NCBI GenBank assembly: GCA_900696495.1 | Contig: CAADGI010000014.1 | Span: forward strand, 124,001-188,000 | Source: an uncultured Alphaproteobacteria bacterium | GTDB lineage: Bacteria > Pseudomonadota > Alphaproteobacteria > Micavibrionales > Micavibrionaceae | Reading direction: 5' to 3' | Length of the DNA: 64,000 nt | Shown: piece after piece, positions 17,107-26,457 of the stretch | How positions within the stretch are numbered: position 1 is the stretch's first letter | How the letters are laid out: each line of letters starts with the position of its first letter | Made by a program: the position numbers and the translations under genes | Notes under the pieces: model-generated | Database searches by the model: none | What the model was told of the DNA's origin: nothing | What the model saw: the letters and a program-made list of their open reading frames with translations, nothing else

Positions 17107-18857
17107 CGCCGTCCGAAAAGTTTTTCAATGTCTTTTAGACTGAGTTCAATATAAGTCGGGCGTCCGTGATTACACTGGCCGGACATCGGCGTTTTTTCCA
17201 TCTGGCGCAGCAGGGCGTTCATTTCATCGGCATTCATGCGCCGCCCGGACCGTACCGAACCGTGGCAGGCCATGGTCGAGAGAATGGCGTTGATACGCTG
17301 TTCCACGCCATCTGAATTCTCGTTTTCCATGATCTCGTCGGCCAGATCGCGCAGCAATCCTGCTATATCCGCGCGGCCCGAAAGTATGGCCGGGATGGCC
17401 TGCACGGCCACGGCGCCCTTGCCGAAGGATTCAATTTCCAGTCCGGCCTTGAACAGCGTCTCCCGGTTTGAAAGCAGGGCGTTGGCCTCCGCTTCGTCCA
17501 ACTCCGCGATCTCGGGCGTCAGCAATCCCTGTCTGTGAATTCCACCATCCGCAATCTGCGTCTTGAAACGCTCATAAACCAGCCGCTCATGCGCCGCGTG
17601 CTGGTCAACAATCACAAGGCCGTTTTCGCTCTGTGCGATGATGTAGTTTTCATGAATCTGCGCCCGCGCAGCGCCGAGCGGATAGGCATCCTGCACTGCT
17701 TCCGAAACGATTTCCGCGCGCGCGGATGGCGCGATATCCATGCGCGCTTCATAAGCCGGGGTAACAGCTTCCGCAAGATTACCATAGGCCGTCGGAGCAG
17801 ACCGCGACAACGGCATCGGTGCATTGGCGGGCTGAAGCTTGTTCAATGTCTGCATCGAAACATGCGACGACGAACGGAAACCGCCTTCATGAATCGCATG
17901 ACGCAAGGCGCTGACAATCAAGCCGCGCACGTTCTGAACGTCACGAAACCGCACCTCCGCCTTGGCCGGGTGAACGTTGACATCCACATCCTGCGAAGAA
18001 AGATTTAAAAACAGCGCGACAATCGCGTGCCGGTCGCGCGCCATGACGTCGGCATAGGCGGCGCGCACGCAACCATGCAACAGCTTGTCGCGCACGGGTC
18101 TGCCATTGACGAACAGATATTGATACTGACCGGTTGCGCGGTGCAGCGTCGGCAGTCCGGCCAGCCCCGCGAGTTTCACGCCATCCCGCTCCGCGTTGAT
18201 TGTGAGCGCGTTATCGCCGAATTCACGGCCAAGAACGGCGGCAAGTCTCTGGCTCTGCGTTTGTCCTGCCGGGAAAATCAACGACTCCCGCCCATCATTC
18301 GCCAGGCGAAAACCGATCGCCGGAAACGCCATGGCAAGGCGGGTAATGGTGTCTTTAACCGCCAGATATTCCGCGCGCTCGGATTTAAGAAATTTCAGCC
18401 GTGCGGGCGTCGAATAAAACAAATCCCGGACTTCGATTTTCGTGCCGGAAGGATGGGGCGAAGGCGAGGGAGCGCTTTTTTTCCCACCTTCAGCAATAAT
18501 CTCCCAACCTTCTTTATCCTGCCGCGTCGAAATTTTCAGGCGCGATACGGACGCGATCGAGGGCAGGGCTTCGCCCCGGAAACCCATATGCTTGATGTCC
18601 AAAAGATCGTCATCGGGAAGCTTTGACGTCGCATGACGGTCGAGCGCGGCATTCAATTCCTCGCGGTTCATGCCAAAGCCGTTATCGCTGACGACGATCA
18701 GGCTTTTGCCGCCTTCGCGTATATCGACATCGATCTGGCTCGCGCCCGCATCGATTGAATTTTCAACCAGTTCCTTGACGGCGGCGGCAGGGCGCTCGAT
18801 CACTTCCCCGGCGGCAATCCGGTTGATCAGTGTTTCAGGCAGGTAACGTATACGCAT
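17103..18857 (-). CDS. mutL: DNA mismatch repair protein MutL (endonuclease type)
   Basis: MutL couples mismatch recognition by MutS to strand removal. The N-terminal GHKL ATPase shows IAAGEVIERPAAAVKELVENSIDAGA, DNGFGM and GFRGEALPSI. The C-terminal domain keeps the endonuclease metal motif DQHA-AH-E-RLVY-E, ACHGSVRSG and CNHGRPT, so this MutL is predicted to nick DNA itself, as expected for organisms without MutH. Length 584, with a short variable linker in the middle. No mutS is present in the window. Confidence 0.95.
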   Translation of the reverse strand: MRIRYLPETLINRIAAGEVIERPAAAVKELVENSIDAGASQIDVDIREGGKSLIVVSDNGFGMNREELNAALDRHATSKLPDDDLLDIKHMGFRGEALPSIASVSRLKISTRQDKEGWEIIAEGGKKSAPSPSPHPSGTKIEVRDLFYSTPARLKFLKSERAEYLAVKDTITRLAMAFPAIGFRLANDGRESLIFPAGQTQSQRLAAVLGREFGDNALTINAERDGVKLAGLAGLPTLHRATGQYQYLFVNGRPVRDKLLHGCVRAAYADVMARDRHAIVALFLNLSSQDVDVNVHPAKAEVRFRDVQNVRGLIVSALRHAIHEGGFRSSSHVSMQTLNKLQPANAPMPLSRSAPTAYGNLAEAVTPAYEARMDIAPSARAEIVSEAVQDAYPLGAARAQIHENYIIAQSENGLVIVDQHAAHERLVYERFKTQIADGGIHRQGLLTPEIAELDEAEANALLSNRETLFKAGLEIESFGKGAVAVQAIPAILSGRADIAGLLRDLADEIMENENSDGVEQRINAILSTMACHGSVRSGRRMNADEMNALLRQMEKTPMSGQCNHGRPTYIELSLKDIEKLFGRR

Positions 18858-18933
18858 GGCCCGACTCTAGCGGAAAAACGCGTATAAAGTCAGCATCAGG
18901 ATGAATTATTGCAAAAACGGGGGTGTGGATAAC

Positions 18934-20235
18934 TCAGATGGCCTTGAAATCGATGATCGCGTCGTCGAGTTTGACGTCTTCGAGGATGGCGCCTTTGAGA
19001 ATCGCGCCGGTCAGGTCGCTCCGCCGCAGGTCGCAACCCCGCAACACAGCATGGCTTAAGTCCACACCCGTGAGTATGCAGTCGCGCAAATCCGCATCGC
19101 TGAAATTCGCATAGCGGAAATTCGCGCCGCTTAAATCCGAGCGCTGCAGGCGCTTCGATCCGTCGGAATTGGTGAACTGCAGAGGACAGAGCATGACACC
19201 TGAAAGATTGGCCCTGGTCATTTGCGCGTATTTGAATGTCGAGCCGCGCATGTCGGATTTTTCGAGATTGCAATCCCGGAAATCACTGCGGTCGAACGTC
19301 GCGCTCTGAAGTTCGGCATGGCGCAAATCCTGGTTCAGAAAATTCGCGCCCACGGCATAAATCGCAGTGAGCGGAAATGTCCGTAGATCAATCACCGAGC
19401 GCAGATCGTAGCCGCTTAAATCCAGCTGGCGTCCGCGTCGCCCCGCTGTAGAAACCCAGAGCGTGTGTTCCTCCAGAAGTTCCGGCAGGGATTTTCCAAG
19501 ATTTTCGAGCTTGTCGCCCATGTCGCGTTCGAGCACCGCGCCTTTCATGTCTATATCCTGTGCTTCCACGTCATCCATCACTGTTCCGGCAATAATTGAG
19601 GAGCGCATATTGGCGGCAGTGAGATCCGAACCGCTCATGTCGCTGTCAGCAAGATTTGCGTTCTCAAACACCACGCCGCGCAAATTCGCATTGGTCATGG
19701 TGACGCCGGAAAGGTCGGCATCGGTGAAATCGGCGGAAACCGCCTGCACGCCGGTCATGTTGGTATCGGTCAGCTTGGCGCCGGTCAGGACGGTTTTTGC
19801 GCCAACACCGCCCGAACGGCGGCGATCGGTCAACACGCCTTGTTCATTGCGTTTCATGATCTTGCCTTCGCGCATGTCGGCTTCTTTGAGGATCGCGCTT
19901 GTCAGGTCGGCACCTGCAAGATAGGCGCCGCGCAGATCCGCGCGCGTCAAGTTGGCATCCGACAAATCGGAATTCCTGAGATCACAACCGAAAAAGCTTG
20001 TGCCCGCGAATTTACATCCCGTGAGCGAGGCATGGATAATCAGGCAGCCCGCAAAATCGGCCTGCGAGAAATCAGCGCCACGAAAATCGAGGTGGGAAAG
20101 ATTGCGGTATTGGAGAACGCAGCGCGCGCCACCCTGTTCGCCGCGCAGAAACATCGCGTGTTTCTTGATGGCTTCATCCAGAGTCTCCTGGCTGACGGAT
20201 GCCAGGTCGGCCGGGTCGGGTACGTGGTCTCTCAT
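18934..20235 (-). CDS. Pentapeptide-repeat protein
   Basis: After about 45 residues of helix, nearly the whole 433-residue protein consists of pentapeptide repeats of the A(D/N)LXX type (for example LRNSDLSDANLTRADLRGAY), expected to form right-handed quadrilateral beta-helices. Repeats run in at least two blocks (about residues 48-240 and 285-430), separated by a non-repeat section with a helix (MGDKLENLGKSLPELLEEH) that may be a hinge or capping element. No signal peptide or membrane segment is seen, so it is probably cytoplasmic. Some family members mimic DNA and protect gyrase, but nothing here shows that role. GAAAGGCGC precedes the ATG. Confidence 0.92.
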   Translation of the reverse strand: MRDHVPDPADLASVSQETLDEAIKKHAMFLRGEQGGARCVLQYRNLSHLDFRGADFSQADFAGCLIIHASLTGCKFAGTSFFGCDLRNSDLSDANLTRADLRGAYLAGADLTSAILKEADMREGKIMKRNEQGVLTDRRRSGGVGAKTVLTGAKLTDTNMTGVQAVSADFTDADLSGVTMTNANLRGVVFENANLADSDMSGSDLTAANMRSSIIAGTVMDDVEAQDIDMKGAVLERDMGDKLENLGKSLPELLEEHTLWVSTAGRRGRQLDLSGYDLRSVIDLRTFPLTAIYAVGANFLNQDLRHAELQSATFDRSDFRDCNLEKSDMRGSTFKYAQMTRANLSGVMLCPLQFTNSDGSKRLQRSDLSGANFRYANFSDADLRDCILTGVDLSHAVLRGCDLRRSDLTGAILKGAILEDVKLDDAIIDFKAI

Positions 20236-20327
20236 GCGCCTTTCGCGGTCCTTCGCGCTGTCGGGATGTTCTTCCCTGTTGATAAATTTTAAGGCAGGAA
20301 GGGTTAAAATAGAACGAATATTAAGAT

Positions 20328-21851
20328 TTACTCTTCAAGTATTTGCATTAATGCGAGCGTAGTCTGGTCGGCGGTCGGGTGCGCGCCGGGCGCCAGGATT
20401 TCATTCGCAAGTGTCTTTCCCAGCTCAACGCCCCACTGGTCGAAGCTGTTGATATTCCAGATAATTCCCTGAACAAACATGCGGTGTTCATAGAGCGCGA
20501 GCAGCATGCCGAGATGCCATGGATCAAGACGGTCGAGCAACAAGGTCGAGCTTGGCCGGTTACCATCGAATTTTTTATATGGCTTGTCGGCCTTTTTCCT
20601 TCCTTGCATCAGGGCCTGCGTCTGCGCCAGGGCATTGGCGTTCAGCTTGCGGTGATGATCATCAAGATTATGATCCGGATTTTTTACAATAATGAAATCG
20701 GCCGGAATAATATCCGTGCCTTGATGCATGAGTTGCATGAAAGCGTGCTGCGCGTTCGTGCCGGTCTCGCCGAATATGATGGGGCCGGTTTTATAATCGA
20801 TATCATTGCCGTCACGATCCACCGATTTGCCGTTCGATTCCATATCCAGTTGCTGGATGAAGGCAGGAAATTTCCGCAAATTATGCGCATAGGGAAGAAT
20901 TGCATGCGTGCGAAAATCCATGAAATTCCTGTACCAGATTGCAAGCAACGCCATAAGAGCGGGAATGTTTTTCTCGAAAGGGGCTTCGCGGAAATGATCA
21001 TCCATTGCCCTGGCGCCGGCCAGCAACGTTTTGAAATTTTCAAAACCTGCTGCGATGGCGACCGGCAGGCCGACCGTGGACCACACGCTCGTGCGGCCGC
21101 CGATCCAGTCGCGCATCGGCAGGACATTTTCCTGGGCAATGCCAAAAGCCTTGGCGGCTTCGGTATTGGATGAAACGGCATAGAAATTCTTGGTTGTTTT
21201 TGCCCAGTCTTTAGCCGTTATTGCGTTTGTCAGCGTTTCCATCGTCATGAATGTCTTTGATGTTACGATGAAAGCCGTATTGGCCGGTTTCAGGCCTTTC
21301 AGGACGGTCGTGATGCGTGCGCCGTCAACATTGGAAACGAAATGAATGCGCGGCCCGTCATTAAAGGACTGCAATGTTTCATAAACGATGCGCGGGCCGA
21401 GATCCGACCCGCCAATACCGATATTAACGATATCGGTAATGTTTTTATCGTCTCGAATTTTTGCGCTGACTGATTCAATTTGGCCAAGGGATTTTTGAAC
21501 GAAATCCTTGATATTTTCACCATCGATTTTAACCGAGCGCTCGCCTGAGCCGCGCAGCGCAAGGTGAAAAGCGGCGCGATTCTCGGTTATGTTTATTTTT
21601 TCACCGGCAAACATTTTGTCACGCCATGAAGCAACATCTGAGGTTTTAGCGAGGTCAACAAGCATCTTCAAAGTTTCAGAGGTGACAATATTGCGCGAGT
21701 AATCGAATAGCAGGCCGTCAGTGCGCAGGTGCAGGGAATTAAAGCGGTCTGGGTCTTTCGCGAACAAATCGCGCATATGCGTGCCGCTCATTGACTTCGC
21801 GTGCGCCTGCAAAGCCTTCCATTCCCGCGATTGCTGCGGATTATTCGACAT
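20328..21851 (-). CDS. pgi: Glucose-6-phosphate isomerase
   Basis: Pgi interconverts glucose-6-phosphate and fructose-6-phosphate. Signature blocks are NIGIGGSDLGPR, FVSNVDG, VTSKTFMTMETL, GGRTSVWSTVGLP (substrate phosphate site) and the C-terminal WNINSFDQWGVELGKTLA. Length is 507 residues, slightly short of the 545-550 of enterobacterial enzymes but usual for this group. The start overlaps the upstream M16 gene by 11 bases, so it is probably transcribed with the protease genes despite no obvious functional link. Confidence 0.95.
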   Translation of the reverse strand: MSNNPQQSREWKALQAHAKSMSGTHMRDLFAKDPDRFNSLHLRTDGLLFDYSRNIVTSETLKMLVDLAKTSDVASWRDKMFAGEKINITENRAAFHLALRGSGERSVKIDGENIKDFVQKSLGQIESVSAKIRDDKNITDIVNIGIGGSDLGPRIVYETLQSFNDGPRIHFVSNVDGARITTVLKGLKPANTAFIVTSKTFMTMETLTNAITAKDWAKTTKNFYAVSSNTEAAKAFGIAQENVLPMRDWIGGRTSVWSTVGLPVAIAAGFENFKTLLAGARAMDDHFREAPFEKNIPALMALLAIWYRNFMDFRTHAILPYAHNLRKFPAFIQQLDMESNGKSVDRDGNDIDYKTGPIIFGETGTNAQHAFMQLMHQGTDIIPADFIIVKNPDHNLDDHHRKLNANALAQTQALMQGRKKADKPYKKFDGNRPSSTLLLDRLDPWHLGMLLALYEHRMFVQGIIWNINSFDQWGVELGKTLANEILAPGAHPTADQTTLALMQILEE

Positions 21852-23190
21852 TGGGCAATTTCTCGATCGGCACGGCGCCGGGAATATTTTCAGGAATTCC
21901 CGTCAGAACCGTGATCATTTTACTGGAATCGAGCAATTCCCTGGCCACGCGCTGCACGTCTGCAGCCGTGGCGTTTTTAATTCTATTCTCGCGTTGCTCA
22001 AGATAATCGACCGGCATGTCATCCATCTGCAGGGAAAGCAGGAGGCCCGCGATATCACCGGTCGAAGTCAGGCTGAGCGGCAGCGAGCCGATAAGATAGG
22101 ATTTGGCATCCTGAAGTTCCTGTTCGCTGATCGGTTCATTTTTCATTTTTTCCCATTCAACCTTCACCAGTGAAATCATTTCGGCGGTGTTCTTGGTTTC
22201 GGTGGATGTCGAAACCTGCAGCCCGTCGAAATGTTTCATGTCGATGAAATAGCTGTAAATGCCATAGGTCAGGCCGCGTTTCTCGCGGATTTCCTGGGTC
22301 AGGCGCGAGCCGAAACCAGATGACCCCAGGACAAAATTCATAACCTGCGCAAGCTGGTAATCGGGATGATGCCGGTCGATGCCCGGCTGCATCATTTCAA
22401 CGATGGTTTGCGGGATTTCTTTTTTGAATACGAAAATCTTGCCCGTATTCTGCAGCGTAAGGTCGGCGGCAGGCGCAGGCGGCGTAATGGTTGGCAGGCC
22501 GCCGAACACTTGATCAAGTGTCGCGGCAAGTTCCTCTTTTGTCATGTCGCCTGCAACGGCTACGACCAGATTGTTTTTACCGATATTGTTCTTATGAAAG
22601 GCGCGTAAATCCTCCGGTCCTATTCTCTCAAGGCTTGAAAGCGAACCGCCGCTATTCTGCGCATAGACATGGCCCTCGAAGGCCCTGTCATTCATGATGC
22701 GGGCCGTTATCCAATCCGGGTCGGTGAGTGAAGAGCGGATGCGGCTTTTATTGGCTTCCCGCATGCGTTGCACAGGCTCTTCGTCGAAACGGGGCTTCGT
22801 CAACGCCAGAGCCGTCAACTCAAAAGCACGCTTTTTATTCTGCGTCAGGGTTTTGAGCGAGCCCGAAAAATCATCACGGTCAGAACCAAAGCTCAGGGCA
22901 ATGGAAAGATCGCGCAGTTCTTTCTGAAAGGCCTGTGAATCCAGTTCACCCGCGCCTTCATCCATCGTATTGGACAGCATGCGCGAAAGACCTTGCTTGT
23001 CGGCGGGGTCGAGTGCGCCTCCTGCGCCGCGAAAACCGAATTGCATGGCGATGACCGGCACGCTGTGATCCTCCACGAGCCACGCCTTGATGCCGCCGGG
23101 ACTCGTGACCTGCTGGATGTCGAGCACCTTGTCCCGTGCATGGGCCGGAAAGGCGATGAACAAAATCAGAAGCGCGGGAATTACTCTCAT
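21841..23190 (-). CDS. M16-family peptidase-like subunit lacking the zinc motif
   Basis: A 449-residue secreted protein (signal peptide MRVIPALLILFIAFPAHA) with the two-domain M16 fold; the C-terminal block GSSGFGSRLTQEIREKRGLTYGIYSYF is diagnostic of the family. Where active members carry HxxEH, this one reads QGLSRMLSNTMDEGAG, so it is expected to be the non-catalytic partner. It overlaps the catalytic M16 gene by 4 bases; heterodimers of one active and one inactive M16 subunit are known in bacteria and mitochondria. Periplasmic location is inferred. Confidence 0.9.
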   Translation of the reverse strand: MRVIPALLILFIAFPAHARDKVLDIQQVTSPGGIKAWLVEDHSVPVIAMQFGFRGAGGALDPADKQGLSRMLSNTMDEGAGELDSQAFQKELRDLSIALSFGSDRDDFSGSLKTLTQNKKRAFELTALALTKPRFDEEPVQRMREANKSRIRSSLTDPDWITARIMNDRAFEGHVYAQNSGGSLSSLERIGPEDLRAFHKNNIGKNNLVVAVAGDMTKEELAATLDQVFGGLPTITPPAPAADLTLQNTGKIFVFKKEIPQTIVEMMQPGIDRHHPDYQLAQVMNFVLGSSGFGSRLTQEIREKRGLTYGIYSYFIDMKHFDGLQVSTSTETKNTAEMISLVKVEWEKMKNEPISEQELQDAKSYLIGSLPLSLTSTGDIAGLLLSLQMDDMPVDYLEQRENRIKNATAADVQRVARELLDSSKMITVLTGIPENIPGAVPIEKLPNVE

Positions 23191-24614
23191 GGCGCCGCCT
23201 TTTCAGCCGGCGCGGGCGGTATTTCTTGAGGTAATAAATAGCCTGTCACAGGCGGCCGTTTCTGCGTGTTGTCAGGATCGAGATATTTTTTGGTGACAGC
23301 CAGGATATCGTCAGCCGTAACTGCCGCGATATTGTACGGCCAGTATTCAACGTCGTCGATCGTTGCGCCCGTCGCCAGTGAATAACCGAAAATCATGGCC
23401 GGACCGCTCAAACTATCCCGTGCATAAACCGCCTCGGCCTGCATACGCGTCAGCGCTTCGCTGAGTTCCGCTTCGGGAATGCCGTTTTTAATCAGCAGCC
23501 TGATTTGTTCGTCCAGCGCGGCAATGACGTCTTCCGGCTTCTGGCCGGGCAGGGGGGCGGCATAAAGATCCATGTCGCCGTCGCTCCACATCGAGCCCTG
23601 GTACGACAGCCCGGCGCTGGTCGCGATTTTTTGCTCGACTACAAGCGCCTTGTAAAGTCTTGAGGTCGGCCCACCAGCCATGAGTTCTTCAAGAACCTGC
23701 AGCGCGAGAGACTCTTTCGCGTTCTGGTGGTGGCTCGGCACAATGAAAGCCTTTTGCACAAGCGCCTGGTGCACGGTTTTATCTTCAAGGCGCACAGTGA
23801 CGGAGGCTTCCAACGGCGGAACGGCAGCCCTTGTGCGCTCCGGCAGGGGGACGGGCCGAAGCGGGCCGTAAATTTTTTTCGCAAGATCATAAACCTGCTG
23901 CCCGGTCACATCGCCCGATACGACGAGGATCGCGTTGTTCGGGCCGTACCAGCGGTCATAGAAAGCCTTGCATTTCTCCCATGTCAGCGCCGCCATTTCA
24001 TCGGCCCAGCCGATGATGGGGTTGCCGTAAGGGTGATTGATATAAAGTGCGGCGTTAAGTTGCTCGGCGAAACGCGCGCGCGGGTCATTATCCGTGCGCT
24101 GGCGGCGTTCCTCGAGAATGACTTTGTTCTCGGAAACAACTTGCTCCGGCGGCGGATTTAAACCACGCATGCGGCCTGCCTCCATTGTCATCACGGTTTC
24201 AAGCTGGTCGACAGAAATCGATTGGTAATAGGCGGTGTAATCCTGTCCGGTGAAGGCGTTGTCATTGCCGCCGAGCGAGCGGATTTTTTCGGAGAACTCG
24301 CCGGGCTTGAGCCCTTCGGAGCCTTTGAACATCAAATGCTCGAGAAAATGCGCAACGCCGGAAACACCGTGATCTTCATCCGCGGCCCCGACCTTGTACC
24401 AGACCATGTGGGTAATGACGGGCGCCCGGTGGTTGGGAATGACGACGATCTCAAGCCCGTTATCGAGCTTGAATGTTTCGGCGTTGAAAATTTTTTGACG
24501 GACCGGTGCTTCTTCCTTTACGGCCTCTTTTTTAACAGCAGCGGCATAAGAGACGGGAAGCGCCAGCAGAAGCGCCGCGGCCAGTGAAACGGCTATGCGG
24601 CCCGGGCGCTGCAA
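23187..24614 (-). CDS. M16-family zinc metallopeptidase (catalytic subunit), TTG start
   Basis: The 475-residue product has a hydrophobic signal sequence (SLAAALLLALPVSYAAA) and the inverted zinc motif HFLEH (His89, Glu92, His93), with the downstream ligand region in ENKVILEERRQRTDND. It is a PqqL/YmxG-like periplasmic or membrane-associated peptidase. No ATG lies before the signal peptide; the frame starts at a TTG with GGAG seven bases upstream, directly after the bamF stop, and I accept it. Gene order bamF-M16-M16 downstream of lspA is recurrent in alphaproteobacteria, which suggests an envelope quality-control role. Confidence 0.92.
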   Translation of the reverse strand: MQRPGRIAVSLAAALLLALPVSYAAAVKKEAVKEEAPVRQKIFNAETFKLDNGLEIVVIPNHRAPVITHMVWYKVGAADEDHGVSGVAHFLEHLMFKGSEGLKPGEFSEKIRSLGGNDNAFTGQDYTAYYQSISVDQLETVMTMEAGRMRGLNPPPEQVVSENKVILEERRQRTDNDPRARFAEQLNAALYINHPYGNPIIGWADEMAALTWEKCKAFYDRWYGPNNAILVVSGDVTGQQVYDLAKKIYGPLRPVPLPERTRAAVPPLEASVTVRLEDKTVHQALVQKAFIVPSHHQNAKESLALQVLEELMAGGPTSRLYKALVVEQKIATSAGLSYQGSMWSDGDMDLYAAPLPGQKPEDVIAALDEQIRLLIKNGIPEAELSEALTRMQAEAVYARDSLSGPAMIFGYSLATGATIDDVEYWPYNIAAVTADDILAVTKKYLDPDNTQKRPPVTGYLLPQEIPPAPAEKAAP

Positions 24615-25136
24615 TTACTGCTCCACGGAGGGAGTTTCACCTTCAGTGACCGGTTTGCCTTTTTCTTTGTTGTCCTTCAGGCGCGCCGCTTCTTCCTTGG
24701 CGTTCACCACGTTGGCTGGGGCTTGTTCCGGGCTGTTCATACCAAGAAGGCGTTTAACGACCGGTTTTTCTTTTTCGTTAAGGACAGCCGTTTCCGAGTC
24801 AATCTTCCGGCGGATGGAGGGATCGGCTTTTGCGGCGCCCGCCTTGTTCAGGAATGTGGCATCGCTGCCGGTGGCCTGCGCTTCGTAGGCGGCCTGACCG
24901 TCAGCGCCGAACACGGTCTGGCGTGCGGCTTGCTCCGGGCTTTGTTCCTGCGGGCGCGGCGCGCCGGGTGATGGGGGGCGCAACGTGTAATTCGGCGGCA
25001 TCGAAAGGGGTGCGCGTTTGACGACGGCGAATTCATCGGGCGATTTTTTGGTCAGGCCAAGCTTGTCCTTGGCCGAAGAGCATCCGGCGAGCGCAATCGT
25101 TGCAACAAACAGGAGAGGAATAATTTTTATCTTCAT
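24615..25136 (-). CDS. bamF: DUF3035 outer-membrane lipoprotein, BamF-like
   Basis: The 173-residue product has a lipoprotein signal with lipobox LAGC (Cys19) and the DUF3035 core KKSPDEFAVVKRAPLSMPPNY, the hallmark of the alphaproteobacterial BamF subunit described in Caulobacter as part of the outer-membrane beta-barrel assembly complex. The rest is Pro/Ala/Glu-rich and probably disordered. It lies between lspA, which would process its own signal peptide, and the M16 genes. BamD is also encoded in the window (56432-57262). Confidence 0.85.
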   Translation of the reverse strand: MKIKIIPLLFVATIALAGCSSAKDKLGLTKKSPDEFAVVKRAPLSMPPNYTLRPPSPGAPRPQEQSPEQAARQTVFGADGQAAYEAQATGSDATFLNKAGAAKADPSIRRKIDSETAVLNEKEKPVVKRLLGMNSPEQAPANVVNAKEEAARLKDNKEKGKPVTEGETPSVEQ

Positions 25137-25144
25137 TTCGGACC

Positions 25145-25693
25145 TTAATATTTATGCGAATAAAGGAATGAGTGCAATATAAGCACACCCACGCCTATGA
25201 CAATACCGCTATCGGCTATATTAAAGGCCGGCCAGTGATAGTCAAATGCGTGGAAATCCAGAAAATCGAAGACTGCGCCGTATCTTGCCCGGTCTATGAC
25301 ATTGCCCAGTGCCCCGCCTATGACAAGTAGAATGCCGATTTCCTGCATGCCGTCCGGGCTGTAAAACAGCCAGGCAACAAAAAACAGGGAAATGACCAGA
25401 GCCAGCACGATTAAGATCATCGGTCCGAAATCGGATTGCTGATTGAACATGCCGAAGCTGATGCCCTTGTTCCAGACACTGACAAGGTTGAAATGCGGGA
25501 TCACGGCCAGTTCGGTCGGGGCGAGGGTTTTGGGCCCGGATTTATACCAGGCGATAAAATCCGGCGGCGGCGTGGCAGCCTCACCTTCCACGTGGGGACG
25601 AAGCACATGCTCCATGACATACCATTTGCTGGCCTGATCGGCGGCGATAAAAACAAGCGAAAGAAGCAATATTAGGAAAGGACGCATGATCAA
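25145..25693 (-). CDS. lspA: Lipoprotein signal peptidase (signal peptidase II)
   Basis: LspA cleaves prolipoproteins after diacylglyceryl transfer in the inner membrane. The catalytic aspartates lie in GGALGNVIDRARYGAVFDF and in WPAFNIADS; four helices are visible, and NKGISFGM is also conserved. At 182 residues it is a little longer than usual, owing to an insert after the first helix (about residues 32-58, LRPHVEGEAATPPPDF) on the periplasmic side. The start is one of two ATGs (25693 or 25687), overlapping the bufC stop. Confidence 0.94.
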   Translation of the reverse strand: MIMRPFLILLLSLVFIAADQASKWYVMEHVLRPHVEGEAATPPPDFIAWYKSGPKTLAPTELAVIPHFNLVSVWNKGISFGMFNQQSDFGPMILIVLALVISLFFVAWLFYSPDGMQEIGILLVIGGALGNVIDRARYGAVFDFLDFHAFDYHWPAFNIADSGIVIGVGVLILHSFLYSHKY

Positions 25694-26457
25694 TGTTTTC
25701 CTGGCTTGAGGAATAGTTGGAACTTCATATGACGTTGCAAAACATTTTTAAAGTCAAAATCTGGATGGGCGGCGATTGTTTCGGCAACGGCCGGGCCAAG
25801 GCGAAGTGTTTTTAATCCGTTCAGAAATTTATATTCGTCTGCCGGAATTTCCACGATTTTGACATCAAGGTGCGGACGGTGAATAAGCAGGCATACGCCG
25901 CCCGAATTAATATCAGGAGCGTTCATTTTTTCATCAAGGCAATAGGCGCGTATTGCATGTAATGGCCATGAGGATTGCAGAAGATGAACGGAATCCCTGC
26001 ATTTTAGTTCCAGATATTCCAGTTTTTCCGGCGGAACAGCCGCAATATCCTGTGCGCTGAGAGCTTCATCATCTTTCGCGTGATACGCTTGGTTGCCGAG
26101 AATTTCCAGCCTTGCCACATCCGGCAAATAAGGCAGATGTGTCGCCGGGGCAAAACCGGCAACAAATTCATCAAAGTTACAGCCATAAAAAGTGAGGCAT
26201 CCTGAGGCCGGCGGGTGGGCGATAATATAAGCGTGGACCATCGAAGAAAGAAAATCGCGGCCTACAAGTTTTTCCAGCAGCGGGAAATTGGCGATCAGCG
26301 CATTACCAAGCCCGCTTATGACATTGTTACGGTAGACATCGAGCCTATTCGACAACGGAATATCGTTGGCTTCAAAAATATCCACGAACGCTTCGCCCGG
26401 ATTTTTCGGCGCTAAAATCATATCCTTGAACTGCGCTTGTATTTCATTCAGCCGCAT
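25690..26457 (-). CDS. BufC-like protein (DUF2063 putative DNA-binding domain family), bufferin maturation partner
   Basis: The 255-residue product has the DUF2063 N-terminal helical domain (LDVYRNNVISGLGNALIANFPLLEKLVG; HPPASGCLTFYG), the partner of DUF692 enzymes in bufferin and methanobactin-like systems. Its role is thought to be recruiting the precursor peptide to the DUF692 oxidase. I start at the ATG at 26457 (MRLNEIQAQFKDM), which overlaps the preceding gene by 14 bases; an earlier ATG at 26517 adds a Pro/Arg-rich stretch not typical of the family. It overlaps lspA by 4 bases, so the operon reads into the lipoprotein genes. Confidence 0.88.
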   Translation of the reverse strand: MRLNEIQAQFKDMILAPKNPGEAFVDIFEANDIPLSNRLDVYRNNVISGLGNALIANFPLLEKLVGRDFLSSMVHAYIIAHPPASGCLTFYGCNFDEFVAGFAPATHLPYLPDVARLEILGNQAYHAKDDEALSAQDIAAVPPEKLEYLELKCRDSVHLLQSSWPLHAIRAYCLDEKMNAPDINSGGVCLLIHRPHLDVKIVEIPADEYKFLNGLKTLRLGPAVAETIAAHPDFDFKNVLQRHMKFQLFLKPGKH

